From Lentisalinibacter salinarum (GTDB taxonomy: Bacteria; Pseudomonadota; Gammaproteobacteria; Steroidobacterales; Woeseiaceae), in the NCBI RefSeq assembly GCF_040706555.1, contig NZ_JAPDRH010000003.1:868001-932000 (forward strand): DNA of 64,000 nucleotides. Reading direction: 5' to 3'. A program made the translations under genes and the position numbers. Positions 37,905 to 46,858 of the stretch are shown one piece after another (the stretch's first letter is position 1; each line of letters starts with the position of its first letter). The notes under the pieces were generated by a model, which was not told where the DNA came from, did no database searches, and worked only from the letters and a program-made list of their open reading frames with translations.

Positions 37905-37981
37905 TGGTGGTGATGGGTGGATTTGAACCACCGACCTCAGCATTATGAGTGCCGCGCTCTGACCAACTGAGCTACATCACC
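37905..37981 (-). tRNA. tRNA-Met (CAT), elongator
   Basis: The minus-strand 77-base cloverleaf starts GGTGATG and ends CATCACC-ACCA. The 7-base acceptor arms pair, and the D-loop reads AGCTCAGTTGGTC. The anticodon loop is CTCATAA, giving anticodon CAT, and the T-arm is GGTGGTTCAAATCCACC. The G1-C72 pair argues against an initiator tRNA, and the body resembles E. coli elongator tRNA-Met. CAT with lysidine-modified Ile identity is less likely. CCA is encoded. Confidence 0.95.
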
Positions 37982-38107
37982 ACGGCAGGGGACCCCCGGG
38001 TCGGGGGCGAGAATTGTCGGCCGCGGGGGCCGCGGAGTCAAGCGCCGCTGCCGCGTCCTTGCTGCCGGTATAATCCCGGTCCTTCTTTGCCCCAGACCGC
38101 CTCCCCG

Positions 38108-38632
38108 ATGTTCGAGAACGCCGAGATACCACTGGAATCCCTGCCCTCCGTGGAGGAGGTCAGCTGGCAGCCGATCGCCCGCAGCTACCTGGCGGAACTC
38201 ATCGCCGGGCACGTCATCGGCCTCGGCATCGTGCTCCTCGTGGCGTTCGGCGGCACGGCCCTCGGCATCATCAACGCGCCCGGTTCCGTGCCGAAGGGCG
38301 TGGCGCTCTATGCCGCCATGCATCTGCTCGCGGTCGCCGTCTGGTCGCCGCTGTCGGTCCGGCACCGGGGCTACGCGCTGCGCGAGCACGACCTCCTGTA
38401 TCGGCTCGGCGTGCTGCGCCGCAAGCTCATCGCGATCCCGTTCAACCGCATCCAGCACGTCGAGACCACCAGCGGCGTCACCGAGCGTCTGTTCGGCCTG
38501 GCCACGCTCGTGGTCTACACCGCCGGCGGCAGCGGTGGCGATCTCAAGATCCGCGGGCTCGAGGCCGACCAGGCACACCGGCTGCGGGAACACATCCTGC
38601 GCCGTGCCGGACAAGCCGATGAGTCCGGCTGA
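38108..38632 (+). CDS. Bacterial PH-domain membrane protein, YdbS-like
   Basis: The 174-residue protein has two hydrophobic helices (around 28-50 and 60-75), then a PH-like domain of the bPH2 type (RHRGYALREHDLLYRLGVLRRKLIAIPFNRIQHVETTSGVTERLFGLATLVVYTAGG). The next gene, a YdbT-like protein, starts 14 bases before its stop. The pair is common in bacteria; in Bacillus the homologues affect cell-envelope stress or bacteriocin resistance. Function here is not known. Confidence 0.88.
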   Translation: MFENAEIPLESLPSVEEVSWQPIARSYLAELIAGHVIGLGIVLLVAFGGTALGIINAPGSVPKGVALYAAMHLLAVAVWSPLSVRHRGYALREHDLLYRLGVLRRKLIAIPFNRIQHVETTSGVTERLFGLATLVVYTAGGSGGDLKIRGLEADQAHRLREHILRRAGQADESG

Positions 38633-40139
38633 AGCGCACGGCTGGCAGCGGGCCTCGCCGCTGTCGGTGCTGTTTTACGTCGGCCAGATACTGCGCGGGG
38701 TGGCCCGCAACCTGTTCCAGGCCGTCGTGCCCGCCACCGCGGTGGTAATCAGCACGGGCTGGGCGACACAGGATCGGCTCTACAGTCTGGCCGGTGCGCT
38801 CTTGGTCGTGCTGATTCTGGTGGCCGTCGGGCGCTGGCTGCGGTTCCGTTTCCGCATCGACGAAGAAGGCATCCGCATCCGCCAGGGCATATTCCAGCGC
38901 GAGGAACTGGATATCGGCTACGACCGCATCCAGGGCATCAACACCACCCAGAACCCGATCTACCGGCTGTTCGGCCTCGTGGACCTGAAGCTCGATACCG
39001 CAGGCTCCGCGACGGCCGAGGGCCACCTGCCGGCCATCCCGGCCGGCCTGGGCGAGCGGTTGCGGGGACGCATCCGGCGCCGCAAGGACGAGAGCGCGGA
39101 TAGAGTGGCCGGCACGGAGGAAGCAGACTCCGACGAAGGCGAGACCCTGCTGGCGCTGTCCCCCGGCGACATGGTCCGGATCGGCCTTACGAGCAACGGA
39201 GCGCTCATCCTGCTCGCCGTGCTGGCGCCTCTCGCCGATGAGCTCGGCGAACGCGCCGGTCCCTGGCTCGAGCGCACGTTCGGACCGGTCGCCGACACGC
39301 TGCAGGGCCTTTCCGCCGGTGCAGCGGCTTTCGTAGCCGTCGCCAGCATCCTGGCCGCTGCCATGGTCCTGATGGGCATCTCGGTTCTGGGCGCCTTCCT
39401 GCGCCATCACGGCTACACGCTCAGCACCGACGGCGAGGTGATCCGCTCCCGCGGCGGACTGCTCACCACCCACGAGCATTCCATGGGGCTCGGCAAACTG
39501 CAGGTGCTGCGCATCCGCCAGGGACCGCTGCTGCGGCTGTTCGGCGCCTTCCGCATGGTCGCCAAGCAGGCCGCCAGCCACGCCGTCAACACGCGCAAGA
39601 GCTTCCTGATCCCGCTGGCATCGCCGTCGCTCGTCCAGCGCGCGCCGGCCGTGTTCTTCGGCGACGAAGGCCGCGAGCTCGATCTGCGCATGGACGGCAA
39701 CGGCTTCCATTCGATTTCGCAGCGCTACGTCCGCTCCCGGACGCTGCTGTTCGGCGCGATCGGCGCCGTGACCGGACTGCTGCTGCTCGCCATCAACGTC
39801 CCCTGGCCCGTCGCCGCCGTCATCGCCCTGCTCGTACCCGCAGGCGCCTGGCCCCTGATCCGTCGCCGATACGCGCGCTGGGGCCTCGCGCTCACCGCGG
39901 ATGCGGCCGTAGTGCGCCAGGGCTTGGTTGGCTCAACGCTGCAGGCATTCCTGTTGCGCAAGGTGCAGCGGGTGGATGTCGTCCAGTCACCGTTCCAGCG
40001 CCGCCACGGCCTGGTCACGCTGCAGTTCGTGCTGGCGGCGGAGACGGTAACCGTGCCCTGGCTCGACGAGACCGTGGCGCTGCGCCTCTGCGACCGGGTG
40101 CTCTACCGGGTGGAATCCAGCCGCCTGGCCTGGCTGTAG
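38619..40139 (+). CDS. Bacterial PH-domain membrane protein, YdbT-like
   Basis: The 506-residue protein has several membrane-helix pairs and three bPH2 domains, each with a Y/RIDEEGIRIRQGIFQREELDI-type start and a RIQGINTTQNPIYRLFGL-type end, the last around LVGSTLQAFLLRKVQRVDVVQSPFQRR. It is the partner of the YdbS-like protein and overlaps it by 14 bases. Its stop codon (TAG, 40137-40139) is supplied by the first four bases of a REP element at 40136, so the last residue Leu is followed directly by repeat sequence. Confidence 0.88.
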   Translation: MSPAEAHGWQRASPLSVLFYVGQILRGVARNLFQAVVPATAVVISTGWATQDRLYSLAGALLVVLILVAVGRWLRFRFRIDEEGIRIRQGIFQREELDIGYDRIQGINTTQNPIYRLFGLVDLKLDTAGSATAEGHLPAIPAGLGERLRGRIRRRKDESADRVAGTEEADSDEGETLLALSPGDMVRIGLTSNGALILLAVLAPLADELGERAGPWLERTFGPVADTLQGLSAGAAAFVAVASILAAAMVLMGISVLGAFLRHHGYTLSTDGEVIRSRGGLLTTHEHSMGLGKLQVLRIRQGPLLRLFGAFRMVAKQAASHAVNTRKSFLIPLASPSLVQRAPAVFFGDEGRELDLRMDGNGFHSISQRYVRSRTLLFGAIGAVTGLLLLAINVPWPVAAVIALLVPAGAWPLIRRRYARWGLALTADAAVVRQGLVGSTLQAFLLRKVQRVDVVQSPFQRRHGLVTLQFVLAAETVTVPWLDETVALRLCDRVLYRVESSRLAWL

Positions 40140-40191
40140 GAGGGCCTTCAGGCCCAATCAGAGAATCAATCGGGCCTGAAGGCCCTCCTAC
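40136..40191. repeat. REP pair after the ydbT-like gene
   Basis: The plus copy 40136-40157 provides the stop of the ydbT-like gene. The minus copy 40170-40191 completes an inverted pair separated by about 12 bases. The pair can form a long hairpin and may stabilise or end the transcript; no T-run follows. Confidence 0.9.
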
Positions 40192-40206
40192 TGTGGATCT
40201 TGGACG

Positions 40207-40704
40207 ATGATGATGACGCGCGCCAGCAGCCGAATTCCCGCTTGGACTTGCTTGTCGATGACGCTCGCACTCTGCACAGGAGGATGCGCCGTCGGGCCGG
40301 ACCCGACCGGCGATTGGGTCTCGGCGGAAAGCGAGACTCCCCGCACCCTCGTGCTCGAGAACCGGAGGCTCCGGGGTACCTGGGGACGCGCGTCCGAAGA
40401 TGGTCGCTACCCGAGCGGCAGCTACGACCTCGCGCGCGTCGACACGAACCGCTACACCGGCACCGCCCGCGCGACCTGGCAATGCTGGTACTACGAGCGC
40501 GGTTATCGCCGCGAGAACGCGTGCGAGGCCGAGTATCCGATCGAACTGACCCAGACGGGCCACAACCGCATCGAGGGTCGCCTCTTCATGCCGAGCCTCG
40601 ACGCGCAGCTTACCGACGAGGAACGCGCCCGTGCCTGCGACGCCTGTGACGGCAACCGGGAGAGCGTCTGGCAGGGGTTCCTGTGGGTGCGTGAAGACGA
40701 GTAG
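40207..40704 (+). CDS. Hypothetical lipoprotein (165 aa)
   Basis: The N terminus is a signal peptide with lipobox (LALCTGGC), so the protein is probably lipidated and in the envelope. The mature region contains GDWVSAESETPRTLVLENRRLRG and several cysteines (WQCWYYERG, ENACEAEYPIEL, ACDACDGN) that could form disulphides. I do not recognise the family. It follows a REP pair and precedes the end of ychF on the other strand. Confidence 0.65.
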   Translation: MMMTRASSRIPAWTCLSMTLALCTGGCAVGPDPTGDWVSAESETPRTLVLENRRLRGTWGRASEDGRYPSGSYDLARVDTNRYTGTARATWQCWYYERGYRRENACEAEYPIELTQTGHNRIEGRLFMPSLDAQLTDEERARACDACDGNRESVWQGFLWVREDE

Positions 40705-40770
40705 AGCGCGACATTCCGGCGGGACCTCGCCGATCAGCGGATGCGCGCACAAGGAGACGGCCCGCCGGCG

Positions 40771-40959
40771 TTAATCGGCGCAACACGCCTCGAGATAGGT
40801 TGCGTGGGCGGACTCCGGGTCGGCCTCATAGCCCGCGATGATCCGCTCCAGCGCCGCCCGGTCCGGCCGGATGGCGATGATCCGGCTGTCTTTGGCCCGG
40901 AACAGGCCCGGCGTCATACCGACGTTGATGCCGAGCAGCGTTGCGTGCGTCCGTCGCAT
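40771..40959 (-). CDS. Small hypothetical protein after ychF (62 aa)
   Basis: A 62-codon frame begins 6 bases after the ychF stop on the same strand and has no membrane or signal segment. It reads RRTHATLLGINVGMTPGLF and ends EACCAD. Tight spacing suggests cotranscription. No family was recognised, and it could be a chance frame in GC-rich DNA. Confidence 0.4.
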   Translation of the reverse strand: MRRTHATLLGINVGMTPGLFRAKDSRIIAIRPDRAALERIIAGYEADPESAHATYLEACCAD

Positions 40960-40965
40960 GATCCG

Positions 40966-42057
40966 TCAGACGTTGAACCGGAAGTGCATCACGTCGCCCT
41001 CCTTGACGACGTAGTCCTTGCCTTCCAGACGGAGTTTGCCGGCCTCCCGGGCCCGAGCCTCGCCGTTCTTCGCCACGTAGTCGTCGTAGGCGATGACCTC
41101 CGCGCGTATGAAGCCCTTCTCGAAGTCCGTGTGGATCTCGCCGGCGGCCTGGGGTGCCGTGGCGCCGACGTGCACCGTCCAGGCCCTCACCTCTTTCGGC
41201 CCGGCGGTGAAGAAGGTCTGCAGTCCCAGGAGCCGGTAGCCAGCGCGGATCACCCGGTTCAGACCCGGTTCCTCGAGGCCCAGGTCCGCGAGGAATTCCG
41301 CCTTCTCGTCCTCGTCGAGCTGGGCGATCTCCGCCTCGATGGCCGCGCACACCGCCACCACCTCGGCACCCTCGGACGCAGCCAGTCCCCTGAGAGCGTC
41401 CAGGTAGGGATTGTTCTCGAAACCGTCTTCGTTGACGTTGGCGATGTACATCACCGGCTTGCCCGTCAGCAGGAAGAGCTCCCGCAGATCCGCGCGCTCG
41501 TTGTCGTTCAGCTCGAGGGTGCGCAGGGGTGCGCCGGTATCCAGGTGCGCCTTCACCCGCTTGAGCAGGTCACGCCAGGCCACGGCCTTCTTCTCGTTGG
41601 TCTTGGCCGCGCGCTCGGCCTTGTCCAGCGCCTTCTCCACCGACTCCAGGTCTGCCAGCGCCAGTTCGGTGTTGATGACCTCGGCATCGCCCACCGGGTC
41701 CACCCGGCCCGCCACGTGGGTGACGTCGTCGTTCTCGAAGCAGCGCACCACGTGCGCTATGGCGTGGGTCTCGCGGATGTTGGCCAGGAACTTGTTGCCG
41801 AGGCCCTCGCCCTTGGAGGCACCCGCCACCAGGCCGGCGATGTCGACGAACTCCATCGTGGTGGGGATCACCTTCTCGGGACGGACAATAGCCGCCAGAC
41901 GCTCCAGCCGGGGATCCGGCACGGGCACCACGCCCACGTTGGGGTCGATGGTGCAGAACGGGTAGTTCTCCGCCGCGATCTCCGCCGCGGTGAGTGCATT
42001 GAATAGCGTGGACTTGCCCACGTTGGGCAGTCCCACGATGCCGCATCTGATTGCCAT
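40966..42057 (-). CDS. ychF: Redox-regulated ATPase YchF
   Basis: The 363-residue Obg-family protein has GLPNVGKSTLFNALT (P-loop), MEFVDIAGLVAGASKGEGLGN (Walker B/G3) and the ATP-specific NVNEDG in place of the usual NKxD. The C-terminal TGS-like region ends EGDVMHFRFNV. YchF binds the ribosome and ATP and is linked to oxidative stress. Length is as expected. Confidence 0.96.
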   Translation of the reverse strand: MAIRCGIVGLPNVGKSTLFNALTAAEIAAENYPFCTIDPNVGVVPVPDPRLERLAAIVRPEKVIPTTMEFVDIAGLVAGASKGEGLGNKFLANIRETHAIAHVVRCFENDDVTHVAGRVDPVGDAEVINTELALADLESVEKALDKAERAAKTNEKKAVAWRDLLKRVKAHLDTGAPLRTLELNDNERADLRELFLLTGKPVMYIANVNEDGFENNPYLDALRGLAASEGAEVVAVCAAIEAEIAQLDEDEKAEFLADLGLEEPGLNRVIRAGYRLLGLQTFFTAGPKEVRAWTVHVGATAPQAAGEIHTDFEKGFIRAEVIAYDDYVAKNGEARAREAGKLRLEGKDYVVKEGDVMHFRFNV

Positions 42058-42190
42058 GGTCCGGATCCGTGCGCCCGCGCCGGCAGCGGGGCTCTGTATA
42101 ATCGAATTAACTCAAGGGGCGTCCGACAGGGCGCGTATCCTAACAAGAATGCCCGGCCCGCATAAGCCGCCGAATCCCCCCGGAGGACCG

Positions 42191-42892
42191 ATGGTCAAGC
42201 TCTACCAGTTCGAGGTCTCGCCGTTCTGCGAGAAGGTCAAACGGGTGATGAACCTGAAGAAGGTCTCCTACGAGATCGTCGAGGTGCCGATGCTCGCCTT
42301 CCTGCGCGGCAAGGCGAAGGCCGTGTCGTCCACCAACAAGCTGCCGGCCATCGAGGACGGCGGCGTGCGGCTGGCGGATTCCACCGACATCGTCGAGTAC
42401 CTGGAGGAGAAGTACCCGGAGCCGCACGTCTACCCCATCGTCCCGGCCGAGGTGGCCATGTGCCACGTGCTGGAGGACTGGGCGGACGAGTCCCTGTACT
42501 TCTACGAGTTCTACCTGCGCTTCGCGGTGCCGGAGAACGCCCGGCGCTGGGCGCCGGAACTGCTGAAGTACGACCCCGAGTGGTTTCAGAAACTGGGGCC
42601 CAGGATCATCCCGCGCGCGGCGCTGAAGGCGACCCGGGCCCAGGGCATCGGTCGCAAGTCGCCGGAGACCATCGCGAAGGACCTGAATCGCCACGTCGAT
42701 GCCATCGACGGCCTGCTCGGCGACCGGAAATGGCTGGTGGGCAAGACCCTCAGTATCGCGGACATCTCGGTGTTCGTGATGCTGCAGTGTCTGCAGGGTG
42801 TGCCCGAGGGGGAGGCCGCGCTGGCGCGGAAGAAGGACGTGCGACGCTGGATGCAGCGGGTGGACGAGGCCACCATGGCGCCGGTGCTCTAA
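42191..42892 (+). CDS. Glutathione S-transferase family protein
   Basis: The 233-residue protein has a thioredoxin-like N-terminal domain starting MVKLYQFEVSPFCEKVKRVMN, with the catalytic-type SPFC motif, then KLPAIEDGGVRLADSTDIVEYLE for the glutathione-contact loop. The helical C-terminal domain contains KTLSIADISVFVML. GGAGG lies before the ATG. It forms a closely spaced group with the SDR that follows 17 bases after its stop. Substrate is not known. Confidence 0.88.
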   Translation: MVKLYQFEVSPFCEKVKRVMNLKKVSYEIVEVPMLAFLRGKAKAVSSTNKLPAIEDGGVRLADSTDIVEYLEEKYPEPHVYPIVPAEVAMCHVLEDWADESLYFYEFYLRFAVPENARRWAPELLKYDPEWFQKLGPRIIPRAALKATRAQGIGRKSPETIAKDLNRHVDAIDGLLGDRKWLVGKTLSIADISVFVMLQCLQGVPEGEAALARKKDVRRWMQRVDEATMAPVL

Positions 42893-42908
42893 GCCACGGA
42901 GGAAGACC

Positions 42909-43796
42909 ATGTTCAGAGACGACCTGCTGAAGGGCAAGCGCATCCTGGTGACCGGAGGCGGCACCGGCCTCGGCAAGGTGATGACCGAGCAGTATCTGCG
43001 GCTGGGTGCCGAACTCTACATCTGCGGCCGACGCCAGTCCGTGCTGGACGACACAGCCGGGGAGCTGACGGAGAAGCACGGCGGCCGGGTGAACACGCGC
43101 ACGCTGGACATCCGCAACGCCCAGGCGGTGGACGAGGTGATCGACGGCATCTTCGCCGAGGGCCCGCTGGACGGCCTGGTGAACAACGCCGCCGGCAACT
43201 TCGTCAGCCCGACCAAGGATCTCTCGCCGCGGGGTTTCGACGCCATCGCCAGCATTGTCTTCCACGGCACCTTCTACGTCACCCACGCGGTGGGCCGGCG
43301 CTGGATCGAACGGGGTCACAAGGGCAGCGTCATCTCCATCACCACCACCTGGGTGCGCAACGGCTCGGCCTTTGTCGTGCCCTCGGCCATGTCGAAGTCC
43401 GGCATCGATGCCATGACCAAGTCGCTGGCCACCGAATGGGGCCGCTACGGCATCCGCCTGAACTGCATCGCGCCGGGGCCCTTCCCGACCAAGGGCGCGT
43501 GGGAGCGGCTGAACCCGGGCTCGAAGGCGGCGGAGAAGCAGGCCTCGATGGAGCAGTCGAACCCCTGGGGCCGTTACGGGGAGATGCCGGAACTCGCGAA
43601 TCTCGCCACCTTCCTCATGGCCGACGGCTGCGACTACCTCTCCGGCGAGACCATCGCCATCGACGGAGCCCAGGGCCTCGCCACCGGCGGCAACTTCTAC
43701 TCCCAGCTGATCGACGTCACCGACGACGAATGGGACGAGATGCGCGAGGAGATCCGCAAGGCGAACGAGCGGGACAAGGCAGCGCGGAATGGGTAA
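42909..43796 (+). CDS. SDR, 2,4-dienoyl-CoA-reductase-like
   Basis: The 295-residue SDR has VTGGGTGLGKVM and LVNNAAGNF. Where classical SDRs have YxxxK, it reads SAMSKSG. The S-x3-K form is the known feature of mitochondrial-type 2,4-dienoyl-CoA reductases. That enzyme removes dienoyl-CoA intermediates from unsaturated-fatty-acid oxidation using NADPH. The gene overlaps the next gene by 8 bases. Confidence 0.85.
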   Translation: MFRDDLLKGKRILVTGGGTGLGKVMTEQYLRLGAELYICGRRQSVLDDTAGELTEKHGGRVNTRTLDIRNAQAVDEVIDGIFAEGPLDGLVNNAAGNFVSPTKDLSPRGFDAIASIVFHGTFYVTHAVGRRWIERGHKGSVISITTTWVRNGSAFVVPSAMSKSGIDAMTKSLATEWGRYGIRLNCIAPGPFPTKGAWERLNPGSKAAEKQASMEQSNPWGRYGEMPELANLATFLMADGCDYLSGETIAIDGAQGLATGGNFYSQLIDVTDDEWDEMREEIRKANERDKAARNG

Positions 43797-45042
43797 TCCG
43801 CTGGTCCACCGTTTCTGCGCTCTGCTCGCCATTGTCTGTCTGCTGCCGGCGGTTGCAACGGCGGCCGACGGCGGCGCCTTCCCCTGGAAGGGGGTCGAAG
43901 CGGTCCCCTCGCCTGCCGGTCCCGACAGCGGTCAGCCGCACCTGGCCGTGTCGCCGCACGGCACGGTGATGTTGAGCTGGCTCGAGCCTGCCGGCGACGG
44001 TCAGGCGCTGCGCTACTCCCGGCTGGACGGCGAGGCCTGGAGCGAACCCGTGGAGATCGCCCGGGGCGACGACTGGTTCGTGAACTGGGCCGACTTTCCC
44101 TCGGTCGTCCCCGTCACCGACACCGTGTGGGCGGCCCACTGGCTCGCGAAATCCGCCGACTCCACTTATGCGTATGACGTGATGCTGACGGTGTCCGACG
44201 ATGCCGGCGAAACCTGGTCGGAACCCTTCCGCCCCCACACCGACGGCACGCCCACGGAGCACGGATTCGTCACGATTTTTCCCTGGCAGGATGCCATCGG
44301 CGTCGTCTGGCTGGACGGGCGCAACATGACGGGAGGCCACGGCGACCATGGCGGCGGCGGCATGACGCTGCGCTCGGCAGTCGTGACGCCCGGGGGCGAA
44401 CTGCTCGGGGGGGGACTGGTGGACGGACTGGTCTGCGACTGCTGCCAGACCGATGCGGTGGTGACCGAAGACGGCCCGCTGATCGTCTACCGCAACCGCA
44501 CCGAAGACGAGATCCGCGACATCCAGGCCGTCCGCGCCGACGGCGGCGACTGGGGCGAGCCGGTCGCAGTCCATGACGACGGCTGGAAGATTGCAGGCTG
44601 CCCGGTCAACGGACCTGCACTTTCCACCGATGGACGCCAGATCGACGTGGCCTGGTTCACGGCTGCGGAAGAGCCGGAGGTGCGATTCGCACGGTCGTTC
44701 GATGGCGGCGTGACCTGGACCGACCCTGTCACGATAGAGGGGCGATTCAGCGGAAAGAGGCCTCCGTGGGGCAGAGTGGACGTAGTGACCCTCGACGACG
44801 GCAGCTCTCTGGTGAGCTGGGTCACCCGTGCCGGCGCCGGAAAGGGGAAAGTGGCGATGGGCTGGGTCGGCAGCGATGGACAGGTCTCTTCGCGTCAGGC
44901 AGTGCTCCCGAACCCGGAGCCTGCTCGTCAAGTCGGCTTCCCACAGATGGTGCGAGACGGCGACGACCTGATCGTGGCATGGACGGCGGCAGAGGGCGAG
45001 GATTCGCACCGCGTGCAAACCGTTCGCGTAACACGCAGGTAG
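43789..45042 (+). CDS. Asp-box (sialidase-like) secreted protein
   Basis: The 417-residue protein has a signal peptide (LLAIVCLLPAVATAA) and a beta-propeller pattern with Asp boxes: SDDAGETW and SFDGGVTW, plus weaker ones such as RYSRLDGEAWSEP. These motifs occur in exo-sialidases and in many unrelated propellers; the catalytic Arg triad of sialidases was not identified, so I do not call an enzyme. Its stop codon (TAG 45040-45042) lies in a REP element. It ends convergent with the WS/DGAT gene. Confidence 0.72.
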   Translation: MGNPLVHRFCALLAIVCLLPAVATAADGGAFPWKGVEAVPSPAGPDSGQPHLAVSPHGTVMLSWLEPAGDGQALRYSRLDGEAWSEPVEIARGDDWFVNWADFPSVVPVTDTVWAAHWLAKSADSTYAYDVMLTVSDDAGETWSEPFRPHTDGTPTEHGFVTIFPWQDAIGVVWLDGRNMTGGHGDHGGGGMTLRSAVVTPGGELLGGGLVDGLVCDCCQTDAVVTEDGPLIVYRNRTEDEIRDIQAVRADGGDWGEPVAVHDDGWKIAGCPVNGPALSTDGRQIDVAWFTAAEEPEVRFARSFDGGVTWTDPVTIEGRFSGKRPPWGRVDVVTLDDGSSLVSWVTRAGAGKGKVAMGWVGSDGQVSSRQAVLPNPEPARQVGFPQMVRDGDDLIVAWTAAEGEDSHRVQTVRVTRR

Positions 45043-45213
45043 AAGGGCCTTCAGGCCCGATCCGCTGTGGGAGAGCCTTCAGGCCCGATGCGCGGTTCTA
45101 TCCGCGCTGGTCCGCCATCGACTGGGGTGGACTGCGCGGGATGCTCAGTTGGCCCGGGCTACCCCCGCAGGGCGGCCAGGAAAGAAGGGAATCGGGCCTG
45201 AAGGCCCTCCTAC
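45039..45213. repeat. REP cluster between convergent genes
   Basis: The plus copies lie at 45039-45060 (GTAGAAGGG variant) and 45067-45088 (GTGGGAGAG variant), and the minus copy at 45192-45213. The first supplies the sialidase-like gene's stop and the last the WS/DGAT gene's stop. The 103-base core also has a non-REP block at 45161-45198 shared, inverted, with 63011-63048. Confidence 0.9.
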
Positions 45214-46682
45214 GAAGGCGTCGCTTTCTTCTTCCGCTTCTTTTTCTTCTTCGGCGCCGGTGGGGCCTCCGCGGCGGCCTTCAGCTCGCCCAGCGACTGG
45301 CGCAGGCATTCCACGAAGAAATCGATGTCCGGCAGGATGTGGCGGGTTGAGGTCACGTTGAAGGTGATCTCGCCGTTGTAGCTAGGCGTACCGATGAACA
45401 GCCCCATGCCGTCCGCCAGCGGCGCCATGCCGAACGAATGCAGGTTCAGGGCGCCGGCCATGTACAGCGGCTGCTGCGGGCCCGGCACGTTGGAGATGAA
45501 CAGGTTGCAGACCCGCTGCGCGGCGCCGGCACGCAGCACGAGGCGGCCGGCCAGCGCCTGGGTGGCGGCCGGGATGTGCCGGGAGATGTCGGTCATGAGC
45601 CGGGCGGAAATCCCCGACTTCGCCTCCTTGCTCTGCCGGGTGCCCGCCGTGATGGCGGTGAGACGGGCCAGCGGGTCGGCCACCTGGGTATGCAGGCTCG
45701 CGGTCATCGCCGTGATGCGGTTGCCGGAGGCTTCCACATCCACGCCGGTACTCTTGCCCGGGCGCGCGTTGATGGGCACCCAGGCCACCAGCGGGTCCTC
45801 GGGCAGCTCACCGTGGTGCTCCAGATAGCGGCGCAGACCGCCGGCGCAGACCGCCATCACCACGTCGTTGATGGTGGCGTTCTCCACCGCCTTTCGGATC
45901 TGCTTGAAGTCGTCGAGCGCGAAGATGGCGGCGTCGAACATCTTGTGCGGACCCACCGGCACGTTGAAACGGGTGAACGGCACGCGCTTGCTCGTTCCGT
46001 CGTCGCGGCGGAGCGCCTTCTGCGCGAGGCCGGCCAGCGCCGGCACGGAGCGCACCACCGTGTTGGCCAGCTGGAACGGTTCGCGCACGTTGTTCACGAC
46101 GGCGCGGCCGAACATCTCCCGCGGGGTCGGTTCGGTCGCCGGCTCCTCTTCCCGCTTTGGCACTACCAGCGCGGGCGTGCCGAGCGCATCCACGTCCGAC
46201 ATGGCAGCGTAGAAGCGGATGACGGCGGCGCCGTCCACGGCCGTGTGATGGAGCTTGGTCGCGATGGCGTAGGCGCCCTCGGGAAAGCCTTCTATCCGGT
46301 CGAGGCCCTCGATGACGTACATCTCCCAGGGCGGACGCTGCATGGCCAGCGGCCGGGAGTGATAGCGGGCCACGTGGATGCAGAACTGACGCCAGTCCCC
46401 CGGCTCCGGCAGCCGCCCGTGGGTGATGTGGTACTCGATGTCGAAGTACTCGTCGTCCACCCAGTAGGGGAAGTCCAGTTCCAGCGGCACGCGCACGAGC
46501 CGCCGCCGGAAGATCGGCGAGGTGTGCAGCCGGCTCTCAACGTGGGCGATGATGTCCTTGAAGCGCACCTTGCCGCCCGGCGCGGTCGATGGGTCGAAGA
46601 CGTGTACGCCCGTGACGTGGGTGAAGTTGTTCGCCGATTCCATGTACAGGAACTGGGCGTCCTGGGGGCTGAGCTGGTGCAT
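45210..46682 (-). CDS. Wax ester synthase/diacylglycerol acyltransferase (WS/DGAT)
   Basis: The 490-residue protein is a WS/DGAT. It begins HQLSPQDAQFLYMES, has the catalytic HHTAVDG (HHxxxDG), and shows the usual C-terminal SNVPGPQQPLYM and PSYNGEITFNVTS segments. It joins acyl-CoA to a fatty alcohol or diacylglycerol to form storage wax esters or triacylglycerol. A lysine-rich tail (PKKKKKRKKK) precedes the stop, which is provided by a REP element. PhaC at 61 kb would be a second storage route. Confidence 0.92.
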   Translation of the reverse strand: MHQLSPQDAQFLYMESANNFTHVTGVHVFDPSTAPGGKVRFKDIIAHVESRLHTSPIFRRRLVRVPLELDFPYWVDDEYFDIEYHITHGRLPEPGDWRQFCIHVARYHSRPLAMQRPPWEMYVIEGLDRIEGFPEGAYAIATKLHHTAVDGAAVIRFYAAMSDVDALGTPALVVPKREEEPATEPTPREMFGRAVVNNVREPFQLANTVVRSVPALAGLAQKALRRDDGTSKRVPFTRFNVPVGPHKMFDAAIFALDDFKQIRKAVENATINDVVMAVCAGGLRRYLEHHGELPEDPLVAWVPINARPGKSTGVDVEASGNRITAMTASLHTQVADPLARLTAITAGTRQSKEAKSGISARLMTDISRHIPAATQALAGRLVLRAGAAQRVCNLFISNVPGPQQPLYMAGALNLHSFGMAPLADGMGLFIGTPSYNGEITFNVTSTRHILPDIDFFVECLRQSLGELKAAAEAPPAPKKKKKRKKKATPS

Positions 46683-46858
46683 GATCGCTACCTGGCGGCT
46701 GTGCGGGGATATGCCGCAGTTTACCGCTACGGGGCGCGCATGGCAGCGGGAGATGGCGCCTGGAGGGCCGGCGGGCCTGCATACGGGCCCGATCTGCGGT
46801 AACTTTGGGGGTTCGGGCCGCCCCACGGCACCGGACAGGACACACAGAGGTAGATGCC

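Noticed and set aside
37905..37981. Initiator tRNA-Met.
   Set aside because: The G1-C72 pair and D-loop fit elongator tRNA-Met; initiators lack that first pair.
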